Shown piece after piece: positions 35,391 to 61,470 of a stretch of 64,000 bases of DNA. Each line of letters opens with the position of its first letter. Positions within the stretch are counted from its first letter, which is position 1. The translations under genes and the position numbers were made by a program. The notes under the pieces were generated by a model, which saw only the letters and a list, made by a program, of their open reading frames with translations, ran no database searches and was not told the origin of the DNA. The DNA comes from Ovis canadensis (taxonomy: Eukaryota > Chordata > Mammalia > Artiodactyla > Bovidae). Location: the NCBI RefSeq assembly GCF_042477335.2, contig NC_091245.1, positions 80,762,501 through 80,826,500 on the forward strand, written 5' to 3'.

Positions 35391-35717
35391 CATACTCTTA
35401 CATGATTTCAACCTATTACAACCAAACCTTAAACACAGGCCTTGGCCTCACTCCAGGCCATAGTGTCTCATCATTGGGACTTATCAGACTTCTTCTCTTT
35501 GTCAGTTGCTACACCAACTTGTGCCTGGAAATTTTTCCTGGGTTTCCTCCTTAAAATGGTCTTCTTTCTCACCTCTACACATACCCATCCAAAACCTACA
35601 GATATTTGCAGACCTGCCATCTTCATGAAACACTCACAAACTAGTATTCATTGTTCTTTCATTTCTCCAAAAATCTGTATAGTCTGAAACTTGATAATGA
35701 TAGCTTATGGTAAATGG
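35391..35717. other. intergenic, nothing recognised
   Basis: Pyrimidine-rich sequence without gene or family signal. Confidence 0.35.
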
Positions 35718-36770
35718 TGTTGGAATCATGATCTTCAAAGAAGAAGATTTAGCTTCTGGACCAGAGACAAGGCTTGATCACTCAAGAGCTTTGTGTAGCA
35801 GAGTTTTATTAGAGTGAAAAAGGACAGAGAAATCTCTGACACAGACATCAGAAAGGGGACAGAGAGTGCCCCCCTCACTAGTCTTAGCAAGGGAGCTATA
35901 TTTTTTAATTGATTATTACAACAAATCAAAAGAATGTCTCAAGGTTGTAAAGATCTTTAGACCCACTCCCACAATTTACATGTTAAGATGACAGAATTAG
36001 AACTAACAGTAGAAAGATCTTATCAGACCACTCCCATAATATACATTTTAGTGAGTGAAGTCGCTCAGTCATGTCCAACTCTTTGTGACCCCATGGACTG
36101 TAGCATACCAGACTTCTCCATCCATGAGATTTTCCAGGCAAGAATACTGGAGTGGGTTGCCATTTCCTTCTCCAAAAGATCTTCCCAACCCAGGGATTGA
36201 ACCCAGGTCTACCGCATTGTAGGCAGATGCTTTCCTATCTAAGCCACAGCTGGTAAAGAATCTGCCTGCAATGTTGGGAGACCTGGGTTTGATCCCTGTG
36301 TTGGGATGATTCCCTGGAGAAGGGAACAGCTACCCACTCCAGTATTCTGGCCTGGAGAATTCTATGGACTGTATAATCCATGGGGTTGCAAACAGGCAGA
36401 CAGGACTGAGCAACTTTCAGTTACTTGATCAATACATTTTAAGATAACAGGATTAGTCAGAAGGTTTTCAAGAAGGAGAAACTGTCCTCAAGCAGAACAC
36501 ATTGTTGTTATATAATCCTTACCAAGGAATGTAGGAAAAAAAGTTGTCCTTTCCTCCTTGAGAATTCCAGACCCCTTTCTCCTCCTCAGGGACCCTGGAC
36601 TTCTTATCAACCTGCCTAGGAATTGACTTAATTATAAACTGTTCTTTTAGAACTGATGTTTTCCTTTCTTCTATTAATCTGGGATTAAGGGTTTAGTGAA
36701 GACACTTTCTGACAAAATTATTTTGGGGAGTCTTTATTTTCTTGATAGAAAACTGTCCTTGTGACAGCAC
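35718..36770 (-). mobile_element. bovine ERV LTR (BTLTR1-like, solo), antisense
   Basis: Reversed LTR landmarks: AGATTTAGCTTCTGGACCAG, the AATAAAA polyadenylation signal (GAGTTTTATTAGAGTG), ATCTTTAGACCCACTCCCAC, and GAGAATTCCAGACCCC. The order agrees with the bovine LTR family I know as BTLTR1. No retroviral coding region adjoins, so it is a solo LTR. It is interrupted by a SINE pair at 36051-36431. The outer edges are approximate. Confidence 0.72.
36051..36431. repeat. head-to-head Bov-tA SINE dimer with one target duplication
   Basis: A reversed Bov-tA (36051 to about 36246) joins directly to a forward Bov-tA (about 36247 to 36431) at their tRNA-like 5' parts (AAGCCACAGCTGGTAAAG). A single perfect 10-bp duplication ATACATTTTA at 36041-36050 and 36432-36441 flanks the whole pair, and the LTR text reads straight across it. 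The arms are diverged from each other but could pair as a hairpin of about 180 bp. Confidence 0.85.
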
Positions 36771-37083
36771 TGAATGATATCCTCAGTCATTGATTAACTG
36801 ATAAATAATCATCATTTTCTGTGTTGATGTTTTAGAATTCAATGATTTAAAACCACTTGTCTCCATCTTTAGAAAATATTTACTTCAAAATTCTGCCCCC
36901 ACTTGCAGCTGCCTTCCTTCCTCTCCTGCTTTCCTTTGAGAGAGAGAACAGGAGGGTGGAAAGAGGTGGTGTTCCAAGGGGTGGGAGAGGTCTCCCACAC
37001 AGAAGAAAGATATGCTGCTGATGAGACTTTTATTTCACTAAAAATATAAAAGAAAAAAATTATTTACCTAGTAATATCACTTT
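36771..37083. other. short intergenic spacer
   Basis: AT-rich spacer with a GA-rich block (36930-36990); no gene. Confidence 0.4.
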
Positions 37084-38932
37084 AAGCAAAGGAGAAAAGG
37101 GAAGATATAGGCATCTAAATGCAGAGTTCCAAAGAATAGCAAGAAGAGATAAGAAAGCCTTCTTCAGCGATCAATGCAAAGAAATAGAGGAAAACAACAG
37201 AATGGTAAAGACTAGAGATCTCTTCAAGAAAATTAGATATACCAAGGGAACATTTCATGCAAAGATGGGCTCAATAAAGGACAGAAATGGTATGGACCTA
37301 ACAGAAGCAGAAGATATTAAGAAGAGGTGGCAAGAATACATGAAAGAAGTGTACAAAAAAGATCTTCATGACCCAGATAGTCATGATGATGTGATCACGA
37401 ATCTAGAACCAGACATCTTGGAATGTGAAGTCAAGTGGGCCATAGAAAGCATCACTATGAACAAAGCTAGTGGAGGTGATGGAATTCCAGTGGAGCTATT
37501 TCAAATCCTGAAAGATGATGCTGTGAAAGTGCTGCACTCAATATGACAGCACATTTGGAAAACTCAGCAGTGGCCACAGGACTGGAAAAGGTCAGTTTTC
37601 ATTCCAATTCCAAAGAAAGGCAATGCCAAAGAGTGTTCAAACCACCACACAATTGCACTCATCTCACATGCAAGTAAAGTAATGCTCAAAATTCTCCAAG
37701 CCAGGCTTCAGCAATATGTGAACCGTGAACTCCCTGACATTCAAGCTGGTTTTAGAAAAGGCAGAGGAACAAGAGATCAAATTGCCAACATCTGCTGGAT
37801 CATGGAAAAAGCAAGAGAGTTCCAGAAAAACATCTACTTCTGCTTTATTGACTATGCCAAAGTCTTTGACTATGTGGATCACAATAAACTGTGGAAAATT
37901 CTGAGAGAGATGGGAATACCAGACCACCTGACCTGCCTCTTAAGAAATCTGTATGCAAGTCAGGAAGCAACAGTTAGAACTGGACATGGAACAACAGACT
38001 GGTTCCAAATAGGAAAAGGATTACATCAAGGCTGTATATTGTCACTCTGCTTATTTAACTTATATGCAGAGTACATCATGAGAAACACTGGACTGGAAGA
38101 AACACAAGCTGGAATCAAGATTGCTGGGAGAAATCTCAATAACCTCAGATATGCAGATGACACCACCCTTATGGCAGAAAGTGAAGAGGAGCTAAAAAGC
38201 CTCTTGATGAAAGTGAAAGAGGAGAGCGAAAAAGTTGGCCTAAATCTCAACATTCAGAAAACGAAGATCATGGCATCTGGTCCCATCACTTCATGGGAAA
38301 TAGATGGGGAAACAGTGGAAACAGTGTCAGACTTTATTTTTTTGGGCTCCAGAATCACTGCAGATGGTGACTTCAGTCATGAAATGAAAAGACACTTACT
38401 CCTAGGAAGAAAAGTGATGACCAACCTAGATAGCATATTCAAAAGCAGAGACATTACTTTGTCAGCAAAGGTCTGTCTAGCCAAGGCTATGGTTTTTCCA
38501 GTAGTCATGTATGGATGTGAGAGTTGGACTGTAAAAAAGGCCGAGCACCAAATAATTGATGTTTTTGAACTGTGGTGTTGGAGAAGACTCTTGAGAGTCC
38601 CTTGGACTGCAAGGGGATCCAAGCAGTCCATTGTAAAGGAGATCAGCCCTGGGATTTCTTTGGAAGGAATGATGCTAAAGGTGAAACTCCAGTACTTTGG
38701 CCACCTCATGCGAAGAGTTGACTCATTGGGAAAGACTCGGATGCTGGGAGGGATTGGTGGCAGGAGGAGAAGGGGATGACCGAGGATGAGATGGCTGGAT
38801 GGCATCACCAACTCGATGGACATGAGTCTGAGTGAACTCCGGGAGATGGTGATGAACAGGGAGGCCTGGTGTGCTGAGAGTCATGGGGTTGCAAAGAGTT
38901 GGACACGACTGAGTGACTGAGAACTGAACTGG
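37084..38932 (+). mobile_element. BovB (RTE), 5'-truncated, 1.85 kb
   Basis: Forward copy holding the whole polymerase region and 3' tail, flanked by a 7-bp duplication TCACTTT at 37077-37083 and 38933-38939. The endonuclease half is absent. Confidence 0.93.
37202..38779 (+). pseudogene. BovB reverse-transcriptase ORF (two nonsense changes)
   Basis: One reading frame is open from before 37202 to 38779 except for a single TGA at 37544-37546. It includes FIDYAKVFDYVDHNKL (motif A, with V in place of the A seen in the other long copy), the catalytic YADD at 38150-38161, and the C-terminal [12 protein letters not shown] region. The ORF ends at a TGA (38777-38779) inside GGATGACCGAGG, where other copies have an arginine codon. 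Confidence 0.88.
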
Positions 38933-39726
38933 TCACTTTTCTACTTTGAATTAATTAATAACAGAAATTTTCTAATGTTGTTATTATCAGTTTCTCTTTT
39001 TCCATGCTTCTCTCAGGATTGATGTAAAGATCTCTGCAACTATGTAGAAATAACTACATAATAATATTATCTAACATGTGAAATTTGTTTCTCTACAGCT
39101 AAGAAACTTTGCATAAACTGTAATTGAATGTTTTTAAAATATATTTTGCCTTATAGAGTGATAGCTATGATAACAGTTTTACTGAGTAATTTTTTTTTCC
39201 TGAAGTAGGTAAGAGGCCAATACCCATGTCATTAAGGAATTGGTTACACAGAATTTTCCACTGTGTTGATTATAGGGTTCTGAAAATCCTTTCTTAGAGG
39301 ACTTGTTTGTTCTATTTAATTCAGTCTTGTCCTGTCAAGGTTGAGCTCAGAAATGTAGGCCTTTTCAGGTTAAAGTTTCTTTGTGCCTTAGGAATATTCA
39401 TCTACGTCAATAAGCCAGAAAAATAGCAGACATTTTATTTACACCAGTTTTACTTCTTTATAAACTTATAAATGTGATTTAAAAATAAAAATCTATGTAT
39501 TTCTGTAGCTTTGTATGAATACTATTATAGGGAGAAATGCCATTATAAGGCTATTATAAGTTCTAGATTTTACACCATGAAATATTTCTGAAATTTTTCA
39601 GTTTATATTTTTAGAAGGAAAGAATTAACAGCAGGTTGGTAACTCATTTCTCCTTCTCTTATGACACTGACCAATCTCCTTATAAATATTGAGTGCTGTA
39701 CTTACAAGACAGAAAATAAATGAGGA
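38933..39726. other. intergenic, AT-rich, nothing recognised
   Basis: No coding or repeat signal that I can name. Confidence 0.4.
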
Positions 39727-39842
39727 GGGAATTCCCTGGTGGTCCATTAGTTAGGACTCTGTGCTTTCACTGTAGAGAACATGGGTTCAATCCCTGGTTG
39801 GGGAACTAAGATCACATAAACCACTCAGTGAGGCAAAAAGGA
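39727..39842 (+). repeat. CHR-type SINE
   Basis: Forward copy: GAATTCCCTGGTGGTCCATT, GGTTCAATCCCTGGTTGGGG, AACTAAGATCACATAAACCA, then an A/G-rich tail. Confidence 0.78.
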
Positions 39843-40036
39843 AAAAAGGAAAATAAGTAAGGAGATAGCAGGTGTTGCCTATGAACTGATAACTGAACTT
39901 GGAATGCTTTAGCAGAATATATTCTGAAAGATTTAAAACTGTGAGTAATTCTGCAATCTCTGAATCTCTGGGCTGGAGCTACATTGAAGAATTATCAAAT
40001 CATATGACCACTAGAGAGATATGCTCTGTATATGCT

Positions 40037-40430
40037 TGTGCTTCTCAGGTAGCTCAGCTGGTAAAGAATCCGCCTGCAATGTGGGAGACCTGGGTTCAGT
40101 CCCTGGTTGGGAAGATTCCCTGGAGAAGGGAAAGGCTATCTACTCCAGTATTCTAGCCTGAGCCACAGAATACTCCAGGATACTGAGAATACTGTATCAG
40201 AATATTGAGAATACAGCTCAGAATCCTGAGCTCTGGAGAATTCCATGGACTGTACAGTCTGTCCATGGGGTCACAAAGACTCGGACACAACTGAGCATCT
40301 TTCACTTTGGCAAAGAAAATGGCAACCCACTCCAGTATTCTAGCCTGGAAAATCCCATGGACAGAGGAGCCTGGCAGGCTACAGTCCACGGGGTAGCAAA
40401 GAGTGAGACTCGACTAAAGACAACAACAGA
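40037..40430 (+). repeat. composite Bov-tA/Bov-A2 SINE with internal expansion
   Basis: A forward tRNA-like head (40045-40155) is followed by a local run of related units around GAGAATACTGTATCAGAATA (about 40165-40230). The SINE body resumes, then a second monomer starts at about 40311 (TGGCAAAGAAAATGGCAACC) and ends at 40418. The tail is ACAACAACAG. Confidence 0.75.
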
Positions 40431-40639
40431 TATATGAGACTAGCAAAATACAAAATATAAAATGTAATGGCCTTAAAACCTTTCAAACCTATCCTTCTCA
40501 AGAACAAAAACATCCTAGTAAAATGGGCCTTGATAAGCTCTGTCTGATGTATTTGGGATTCTTGAATATCATATATGCCACTGCTCTCGTTTTTTGATAT
40601 CTATTGTGAATCTCTGTAAGGCTTGTATTTTTTTTTTTA

Positions 40640-40791
40640 AGATGATTTGAAGCATCTTTTTTTATTATTCTTTATTTGGCTGTGCTGGGTCTTTGTTGCT
40701 GCTTGTGGGACTTAAGTTGTAGCATGCAAGGTTTTTGGGTTTTTTTTTTTGGCATGCAAACTCTTAGTTGTGACACATGGGATCTAGTTCC

Positions 40792-40822
<31 letters not shown>

Positions 40823-40938
40823 TCCGTCGCTTCAGTCGCGTCCGACTCTGTGCGACCCCGTTCCCTGAGCAGGGTTCGAACCTGGGTCCCCTGCGTTGCA
40901 GGCATGGAGTGTTAACCATTGGACCAACAGGGAAGTCC
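40640..40938 (-). repeat. CHR-type SINE, antisense, with nested insertion
   Basis: Reversed copy: TTATTTGGCTGTGCTGGGTC, then CACATGGGATCTAGTTCCCTG, and the end GGACCAACAGGGAAGTCC. It is interrupted by a 65-bp SINE scrap at 40795-40859. Confidence 0.85.
40795..40859 (-). repeat. 65-bp Bov-A2 3' scrap with GCT tail, inside CHR SINE
   Basis: A (CTG)n tract with one interruption is followed by CCGTCGCTTCAGTCGCGTCC and GACTCTGTGCGACCCC, the reversed last part of Bov-A2. A perfect 8-bp duplication GTTCCCTG at 40787-40794 and 40860-40867 flanks it, so it is a genuine, extremely truncated insertion. Confidence 0.9.
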
Positions 40939-42496
40939 CATGGCTTGTATTGTATGTGAGTCTCTTTCCTGATTTGGACCTCTGTGATACAATCTGTATT
41001 TACTTTGCAATAGTCATTGTTTATTTGGCTCTTAGTGTATATCAGTGTGCTAGGCCCTTAATTAACTCATTTACTTTGCTGTTATCCAGCTTGCAGATAA
41101 CTATTTACTTGAAACCAATAAAACTTAAGCTTCATAATCCTCTTTCACAAGCATCATCTAAGACCTTAACAAGATTCTAAAAATATGCCCATGTGGTCAT
41201 ATGATTCGTTGATTTGCCAAAGATTCTTTAACCAGGATCAGCTAAATACTTTGTGACTACATGCCAGCTTCTTGATATTCTTCTTTTTTGTGTGTTGGGC
41301 GGTGTGGAAGGAAGCTCTAAGGAGGAAATTTGATTAGAGATTCATTTACTTGGCATTTGTGGAATATGCCTATGTGGGATATAATTATGTGGCTTGCAGC
41401 TAATATTTATGTATAATTAAATTGCCAGTAATCTCAGTATAGATTTGGCTTTCTGGAATAGCCCTGTCACCCACTTGTTATGATAATGAAAAAGCTATGA
41501 GGGCAGAATTTATACCATTGTATGCACGAGTATTATGGTGCCCAGAACTTGAATCTATTGATAATGGAGGAGCAACAAGGTAGAAAATGTACAGAATCAG
41601 AGGCTGTGCTGTGGAAAATTCTCACAAATTTATGGTGTGAAGTATAGCGTGAAGGAACTATAAAAGAGATTTTCCTGAATTTAAAATAATCTAAAATTAA
41701 ACAATACTCAACAATAACAGAATCCGACTCTGAAATATCTCTAAGCTATTGACAATAAAAAGCACTTTAAACCTAACTTGTTAGAGAAACATTATTTCTA
41801 AAAGAAACTTAAGATTGTCATTTGAAGAGGCACTCAAAGGTTGCAGCCAAATAAATAAACAAGCAAACACATGGATAAAATTGTTATAGAAGTACTTTAG
41901 AGATTTAATTAATAAAAATGTCAATATTTTCCTGGATGTTCTGATACTTTTGGTGTTGGTCCATTTTTAAAATTAATAATTTGTTGTAATATCTTTACTC
42001 ATTTTAAATAGTAACTTTTGTATTTTTTATTTGTAATTTTGTATTAGCTTTTTAAAAAGAATTACACCAAACTTTATGTGTATCAGGCCCAGGACTTACC
42101 TATGCCTGCAAGGTCAATATTACTCTCCATAATTTACACATGAACGATTCATAAGTTCTGGGTTGCATAGAATGTTGCATAGTATCCATTTTTCCTTACA
42201 GAGAGATTCCTTTTGTCCAGATGAAATCAATAAGGAGACACAGAAAAAATTTGATAGCATGCAGAAGACCATATCCATAGATGAAAGGTTTAGAAAAGGA
42301 TAGATGAGTTACTATTTATGCATTAATTCTGTTGAGTGCCACATTTGAAGCCATTTTGTTTAAATGGAAAAATGATGCAACCTCCCCAATGCAGGTCAAT
42401 ATGAAAAATATTCCCTCATTACTATACATTCATAAATTGTCTGATATATGGAATTATTCTTGATAGACAATATTATGTATGATTTAGAGTCTATGA
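40939..42496. other. intergenic, no gene recognised
   Basis: 1.5 kb of AT-rich sequence without SINE, L1 or coding signals that I can name. Confidence 0.5.
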
Positions 42497-42804
42497 CGTG
42501 AAAGTTGCTCAGTCATGTCTGAGTCTTTGAGGCTACATGGGTTATACAGTCCATGGAATTCTCCAGGCCAGAATATTGGAGTGGGTAGCCTTTCCTTCTC
42601 CAGGGGATCTTCCCAACCCAGGGATCGAACCCAGGTCTCTGCATTGCAGGTGAATTATTTACCAGCTGAGCCACAAGGAAAGCCCAAGAATACTGGAGTG
42701 GGTAGCCTATCCCTTCTTCAGGGGATCTTCCTGACCCAGGAATTGAACAGGGGTCTCCTGCATTGGAGGCAGATTCTTTACCAATTGAAATATCAGAGAA
42801 GCCT
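42497..42804 (-). repeat. Bov-tA SINE plus partial second copy
   Basis: A reversed full copy runs from GTGAAAGTTGCTCAGTCATG to AGCTGAGCCACAAGGAAAGC (42499-42685). A second reversed partial copy follows directly from AAGAATACTGGAGTGGGTAG to AATTGAAATATCAGAGAAGC (42686-42802). Confidence 0.85.
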
Positions 42805-43329
42805 ATACAGTCTATATTAGAGTCTATATTTCAAGTAAAATATCTGGAAATTCTTATAATGCTTAAATTATGAATGTTTGAAACTTCATGAAGTTTTTAA
42901 TTATAAAAATATTTTAAAAATTTAAGCAGACCCTATCATTTTGTTTATAGAGTTTATTTTAGAAATGTGGAGAATTTTAAATAACTAATCTATGAAGGAT
43001 AATATTCTTTTCAGAAGTGTAAAACTATTCTAACCTGGATGGTCAAGAAACAAATTGAAAGCCTTTTCTGCAATAGAGTAATTTAAAACCTATTTAAGAA
43101 AGAGAATGACCAATCCAGGTAGACAAGACTTGAGTTTATTTATACCATTCATATCTCCCTTCTTGAAAGGACATTTACAAACTTGATTTAAGAAATAAAA
43201 GAACTTCTGAATGACAATGTTCACGTTTTAATTTCAATAATATTACAGGTATGCTCTTTTGTGATAAATTATCAGTTGAAAATGTTCCAGTGAAATCTAG
43301 TATCAATTAACTTAACACTTCATATAAGA
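42805..43329. other. spacer between SINEs and COL11A1 3' UTR
   Basis: AT-rich, no repeat recognised. It could hold more 3' UTR if a more distal polyadenylation site is used. Confidence 0.4.
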
Positions 43330-44673
43330 AATAATAAAACATTTATTTTCAAGTCTTACATATATTACTTAAAATAGATACAAAGTTCAATTTGTTATTT
43401 TTAGATTTTACTGCTATTTTAAGCTACCTGAAAGAAAATGCCTTAGTGGAAAAAAAATATTTTTATTTTTTTAATAAGTATGACTTTTAATACAAGCACT
43501 ATTAGTAACAGTTCACCCTTATGTTATTTAGCAATTAGGTAGGTCAAATAATGTATGATATTTTCTTGAAAGAAAAGAAATAATATTTGTTGGACAGGTG
43601 CAAGTAAAATAATATTTGAAGACTATATGCAACTTCAAATTCTAGAAGTTTACTGATTAAAATATAACATTTAACAAGTTCATAAATAATTGCTTAGTTT
43701 CCATCTTTTAATATTAACCTGAATAGCTGAAGCACACTGAAAACAATGAGATGAGATAACGTAGTAAGAAAAATTGTACATGTGATTGATTGCTTGATGG
43801 AGGCATCAATCTGTTAAAATAGCTTCTCATACATGTTTTCCTGTCCAACAATATAAACTTCCTTGTTTTCCATATATACAAGTATCCTGTGAGATCCTGG
43901 ATTCTGTAAAGAAAATGGTTGAGGTATAGCACTGAATAGAGCATCAAAATGCATGATGTTTTTGGCTGAAATTCAGCAAAGTTATGGTCAGAAGAGAAGA
44001 GTTGCTCAGTATGTGCTTCCAAAAGTCTTCCAGATTTTGCCCTCTGAGAAATTTGTTGGCGACATCAAATAACTGAACTCTTCAACATCAATATATACAA
44101 AGGCATTTTATTATTCATCAAAGAAAGGGAATTAGAGCCACCAGAAATTATAGTTTTATTTTTTCATGATACATATATTTATTGCCATCATATTTCTGCA
44201 ATTGTCATAAAATTAGAGTCAGATGGAATTCAGAGACACGTGCAAGTTTTGGAAATGGACACATAGATTACAGTATAGAACTGTACATAAAATTACAATT
44301 TATTAAACACATTGTTTTAGCACATCCTTGATGGATGGGAATGAGCACCATATCTTTTATGAATATATATTTTTCTCTTTTTTTTTTTCTACAGCACCAA
44401 AGAAATCCAAATAAGAAAAGGAGAGATGAAAATTGGGATTCAAGAATAAGGCCTGTTTCCATCTCAGCCACACTATCTTATGTTTTTATGATTTTCAAAG
44501 TTTTGTCATGTGGTTCTGCACCCAAAAGGGCATCAATATTTCCTAATTGGTACATACATATGTAGCAAGTTATTTTCTATACCATTCTCATTCAAAACTT
44601 GCATGTGGCATAAAATGGGTTGGTGGTACCAACGTATATTTTCTGTTGATTTCATATGTTCTTTGTCCTAATC
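43330..44673 (-). other. COL11A1: probable COL11A1 3' UTR (distal end not fixed)
   Basis: The non-coding sequence downstream of the stop is free of recognisable transposons for more than 1.3 kb, unlike almost all neighbouring sequence, which fits a constrained 3' UTR. Minus-strand AATAAA hexamers occur at 44178-44183, 44155-44160, 44107-44112 and 43342-43347, so more than one polyadenylation site is possible. The distal limit given is the last of these and is an inference. Confidence 0.6.
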
Positions 44674-59184
<14,511 letters not shown>

Positions 59185-60673
59185 CTAAATAATGAGAAAT
59201 AACAAACATACATAGAGTATGTGCAAATGAGAGAATCATATTATTATCCGAGGAAAACAAAAACAGGAAAAGCTGGTTTTAATAATATGATAAGGTTCAA
59301 GATAACTAATAATGAGCAGGTTCAAGATAGCTAATAATAACAAGCATTTACTTTTTAGGATTATAAATTATTTTGTGCGCTAAACTCCATGGTTTAATAT
59401 GTAACCATAATAATAAAACATAGTATTAGTAAGTTTGTTTAAATAAATATGAAGTTAAAAATAGGACATGATTTAAAAGTAAGGAAGCATTTTTAATTAA
59501 TTTTAGAAAAGAAATTTCCAAATTTTACATTCATTTAATCAAGTATTTTAGTACTAAACTCAAATTCAAAGGTTATAATATTGCCAGTAAAATTTAAAGG
59601 AAAAGCCCTTAATAAAATATTTGACAGTCAACTGACCATTGTTAGCCATTTTGCTAAGCAAACTCCCAAGAAAGTATTTTTAGCTATAATTCCTAAATTG
59701 AATTTCTAATCTAAATAATCTCTAAATGTAAAAAGAAATTCACTTTATCCATATTATACCTATATTTTAATTATTTAATCTTTTTTATAATCCAAGGGTA
59801 AGCCATTTATCCATTCAAGTTAAATTATATTGTAATGAAAATTATGGAATTATTTTAGCAACTAAATCTTAGTCCTGGCCTCTACTCACAAAAATAGTCA
59901 TAATGTCTTTTAAACAAATGTTTAGATACAAAAACTAGTGTACTTCAACACAAACTAAGGTTCTTGTTCTGAAATTACAGCAAGTTGAACTATGCAAGCA
60001 GATGGTTTACAAGTAGGTGATAGATCAAAAAAAGGCCAGGATAATACTACAACACTTGAGTCACTACTGCTTACAACAAATACCGCATCAAGAAACAAAG
60101 GCAAAATATAAATTTTTCTCTATGAGTTTGAATTATATAGACTGAATTGAACTATTTGAATTATAATTTCAGTAAAGATTTTAACATAGCACTTAAAAAT
60201 CAAATTGTTTTAACTTTGATTAGTCTTTACTGTAGTGTCTTTTGCAAGGCTACCATAAGTATTTTTTCTCTCTCTAGACAACTTGAATTTTCAGTGTGAA
60301 AGAGCACAGTAAGTCTTAGTCCATCATCTTTATGAATTTAATGTATTAAGGGCCATGGATCTAAATAACGTGATGTAATATAAAAACTATGGGTTGAGAA
60401 TCTGATAGACTTGGGATAGAAACCAGATGCTCTTATCAGTAGTTTAGCTAACCAAAGAGAACTTCAGTTCTCTCATCTGTAAACCAAGGCTTATGATTCC
60501 TGTCTCAAGGGGCTACTGTGAAATTGCATAGATAAGCGCTTTCCATTCTTAAGTTTCTCAAGTCTTCTCCTCAAACTGAAATCTTGAATATCAGAGAAAG
60601 ATAAGAAAAATATTAGTATAAATTAGTCCTGTGTAACGACAGTGTTTTAGACTGTTATCAGAAATATTTAAAT
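59185..60673. other. COL11A1 intron (57), no exon found
   Basis: Searched by eye for a minus-strand Gly-X-Y exon with AG/GT borders; none seen. AT-rich, no named repeat. Confidence 0.55.
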
Positions 60674-60880
60674 TTGTTTTGGTGGTGCAGTGGTAAAGAA
60701 CCCACTTCCCAGGGCAGGAGACACAGGAGATGCATGTTCGATCCTTGAGTTGGTAAGATCACCTGGAGAATGGGATGACAAGCTATTCTGGCCTGAAGAA
60801 TTCCATGGGCAGTGGACCCTCTGATTAAAGTCCATGGGGTCACAAAGAATTGGACATGACTGAGCAACTAACACACTGCA
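60674..60880 (+). repeat. Bov-tA SINE in COL11A1 intron
   Basis: Forward copy from TTTGTTTTGGTGGTGCAGTG to GACATGACTGAGCAACTAAC, diverged. Antisense to the gene. Confidence 0.85.
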
Positions 60881-61264
60881 CTAATGAATGAACCTGAAAT
60901 TCTGTTAGTATTGGTATAAAAGTGAACAATTTCCCTATATCATTCTATTGACAATAGATAAAATTATCTTTATAGAAATTTCATGCAATTTTAAATGTAA
61001 ATGTGCCTAAAAATCTTCCTATAAAGAAAAAGTTATTAATCCTTAGATGTATATTTGTTATCAATTCAGTTTAGATTCTCTTCTGTGTAACTAATAAATA
61101 ATCATGCTACTTTGTTAAAATAATTGTCAAATTCACTTTCAGGAATATTCTAAGGCTAGATTCTAACACTGGACTTTCATCTCATTTGCTAATACTGTAT
61201 CAGAGTGGATGATCTCAAAGTGTGATCCTCAGACCAGCAGCATTATCACCACTTATGAAGGTAT
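60881..61264. other. COL11A1 intron spacer
   Basis: No signal recognised. Confidence 0.4.
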
Positions 61265-61470
61265 TTTGTGTGCGTGCATGCTCAGGAGTATCGGATTCTG
61301 TGATGCCAGGAACTATGGCCTAAGGCTTCTTTGTCCATGGGATTCTCCAGGTAGGAATACCGAAGTGGGTTGCCATGCCCTCTTCCAGGGTGTCTTCCCA
61401 ACCCAGGGATTGAACCTGCATCTCCTGCATTGCAGACAGATTATTTACCACTGAGCCATTGGAGAAGCCC
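61265..61470 (-). repeat. Bov-tA SINE in COL11A1 intron
   Basis: Reversed, diverged copy; GGATTCTCCAGGTAGGAATA, CCAACCCAGGGATTGAACC and ACCACTGAGCCATTGGAGAA are its clear blocks. Sense to the gene. Confidence 0.85.

Noticed and set aside
35718..36770. provirus around the bovine LTR
   Set aside because: No gag, pol or env wording and no second LTR nearby; it is a solo LTR.
40672..40959. glutamine-rich, cysteine-rich and leucine-rich short ORFs
   Set aside because: They are produced by the (CTG)n tract of a Bov-A2 scrap inside a CHR SINE; not a polyglutamine gene.
43714..44022. 102-codon minus-strand ORF downstream of COL11A1
   Set aside because: Lies in the probable 3' UTR, in low-complexity AT-rich codons, with no recognisable family.
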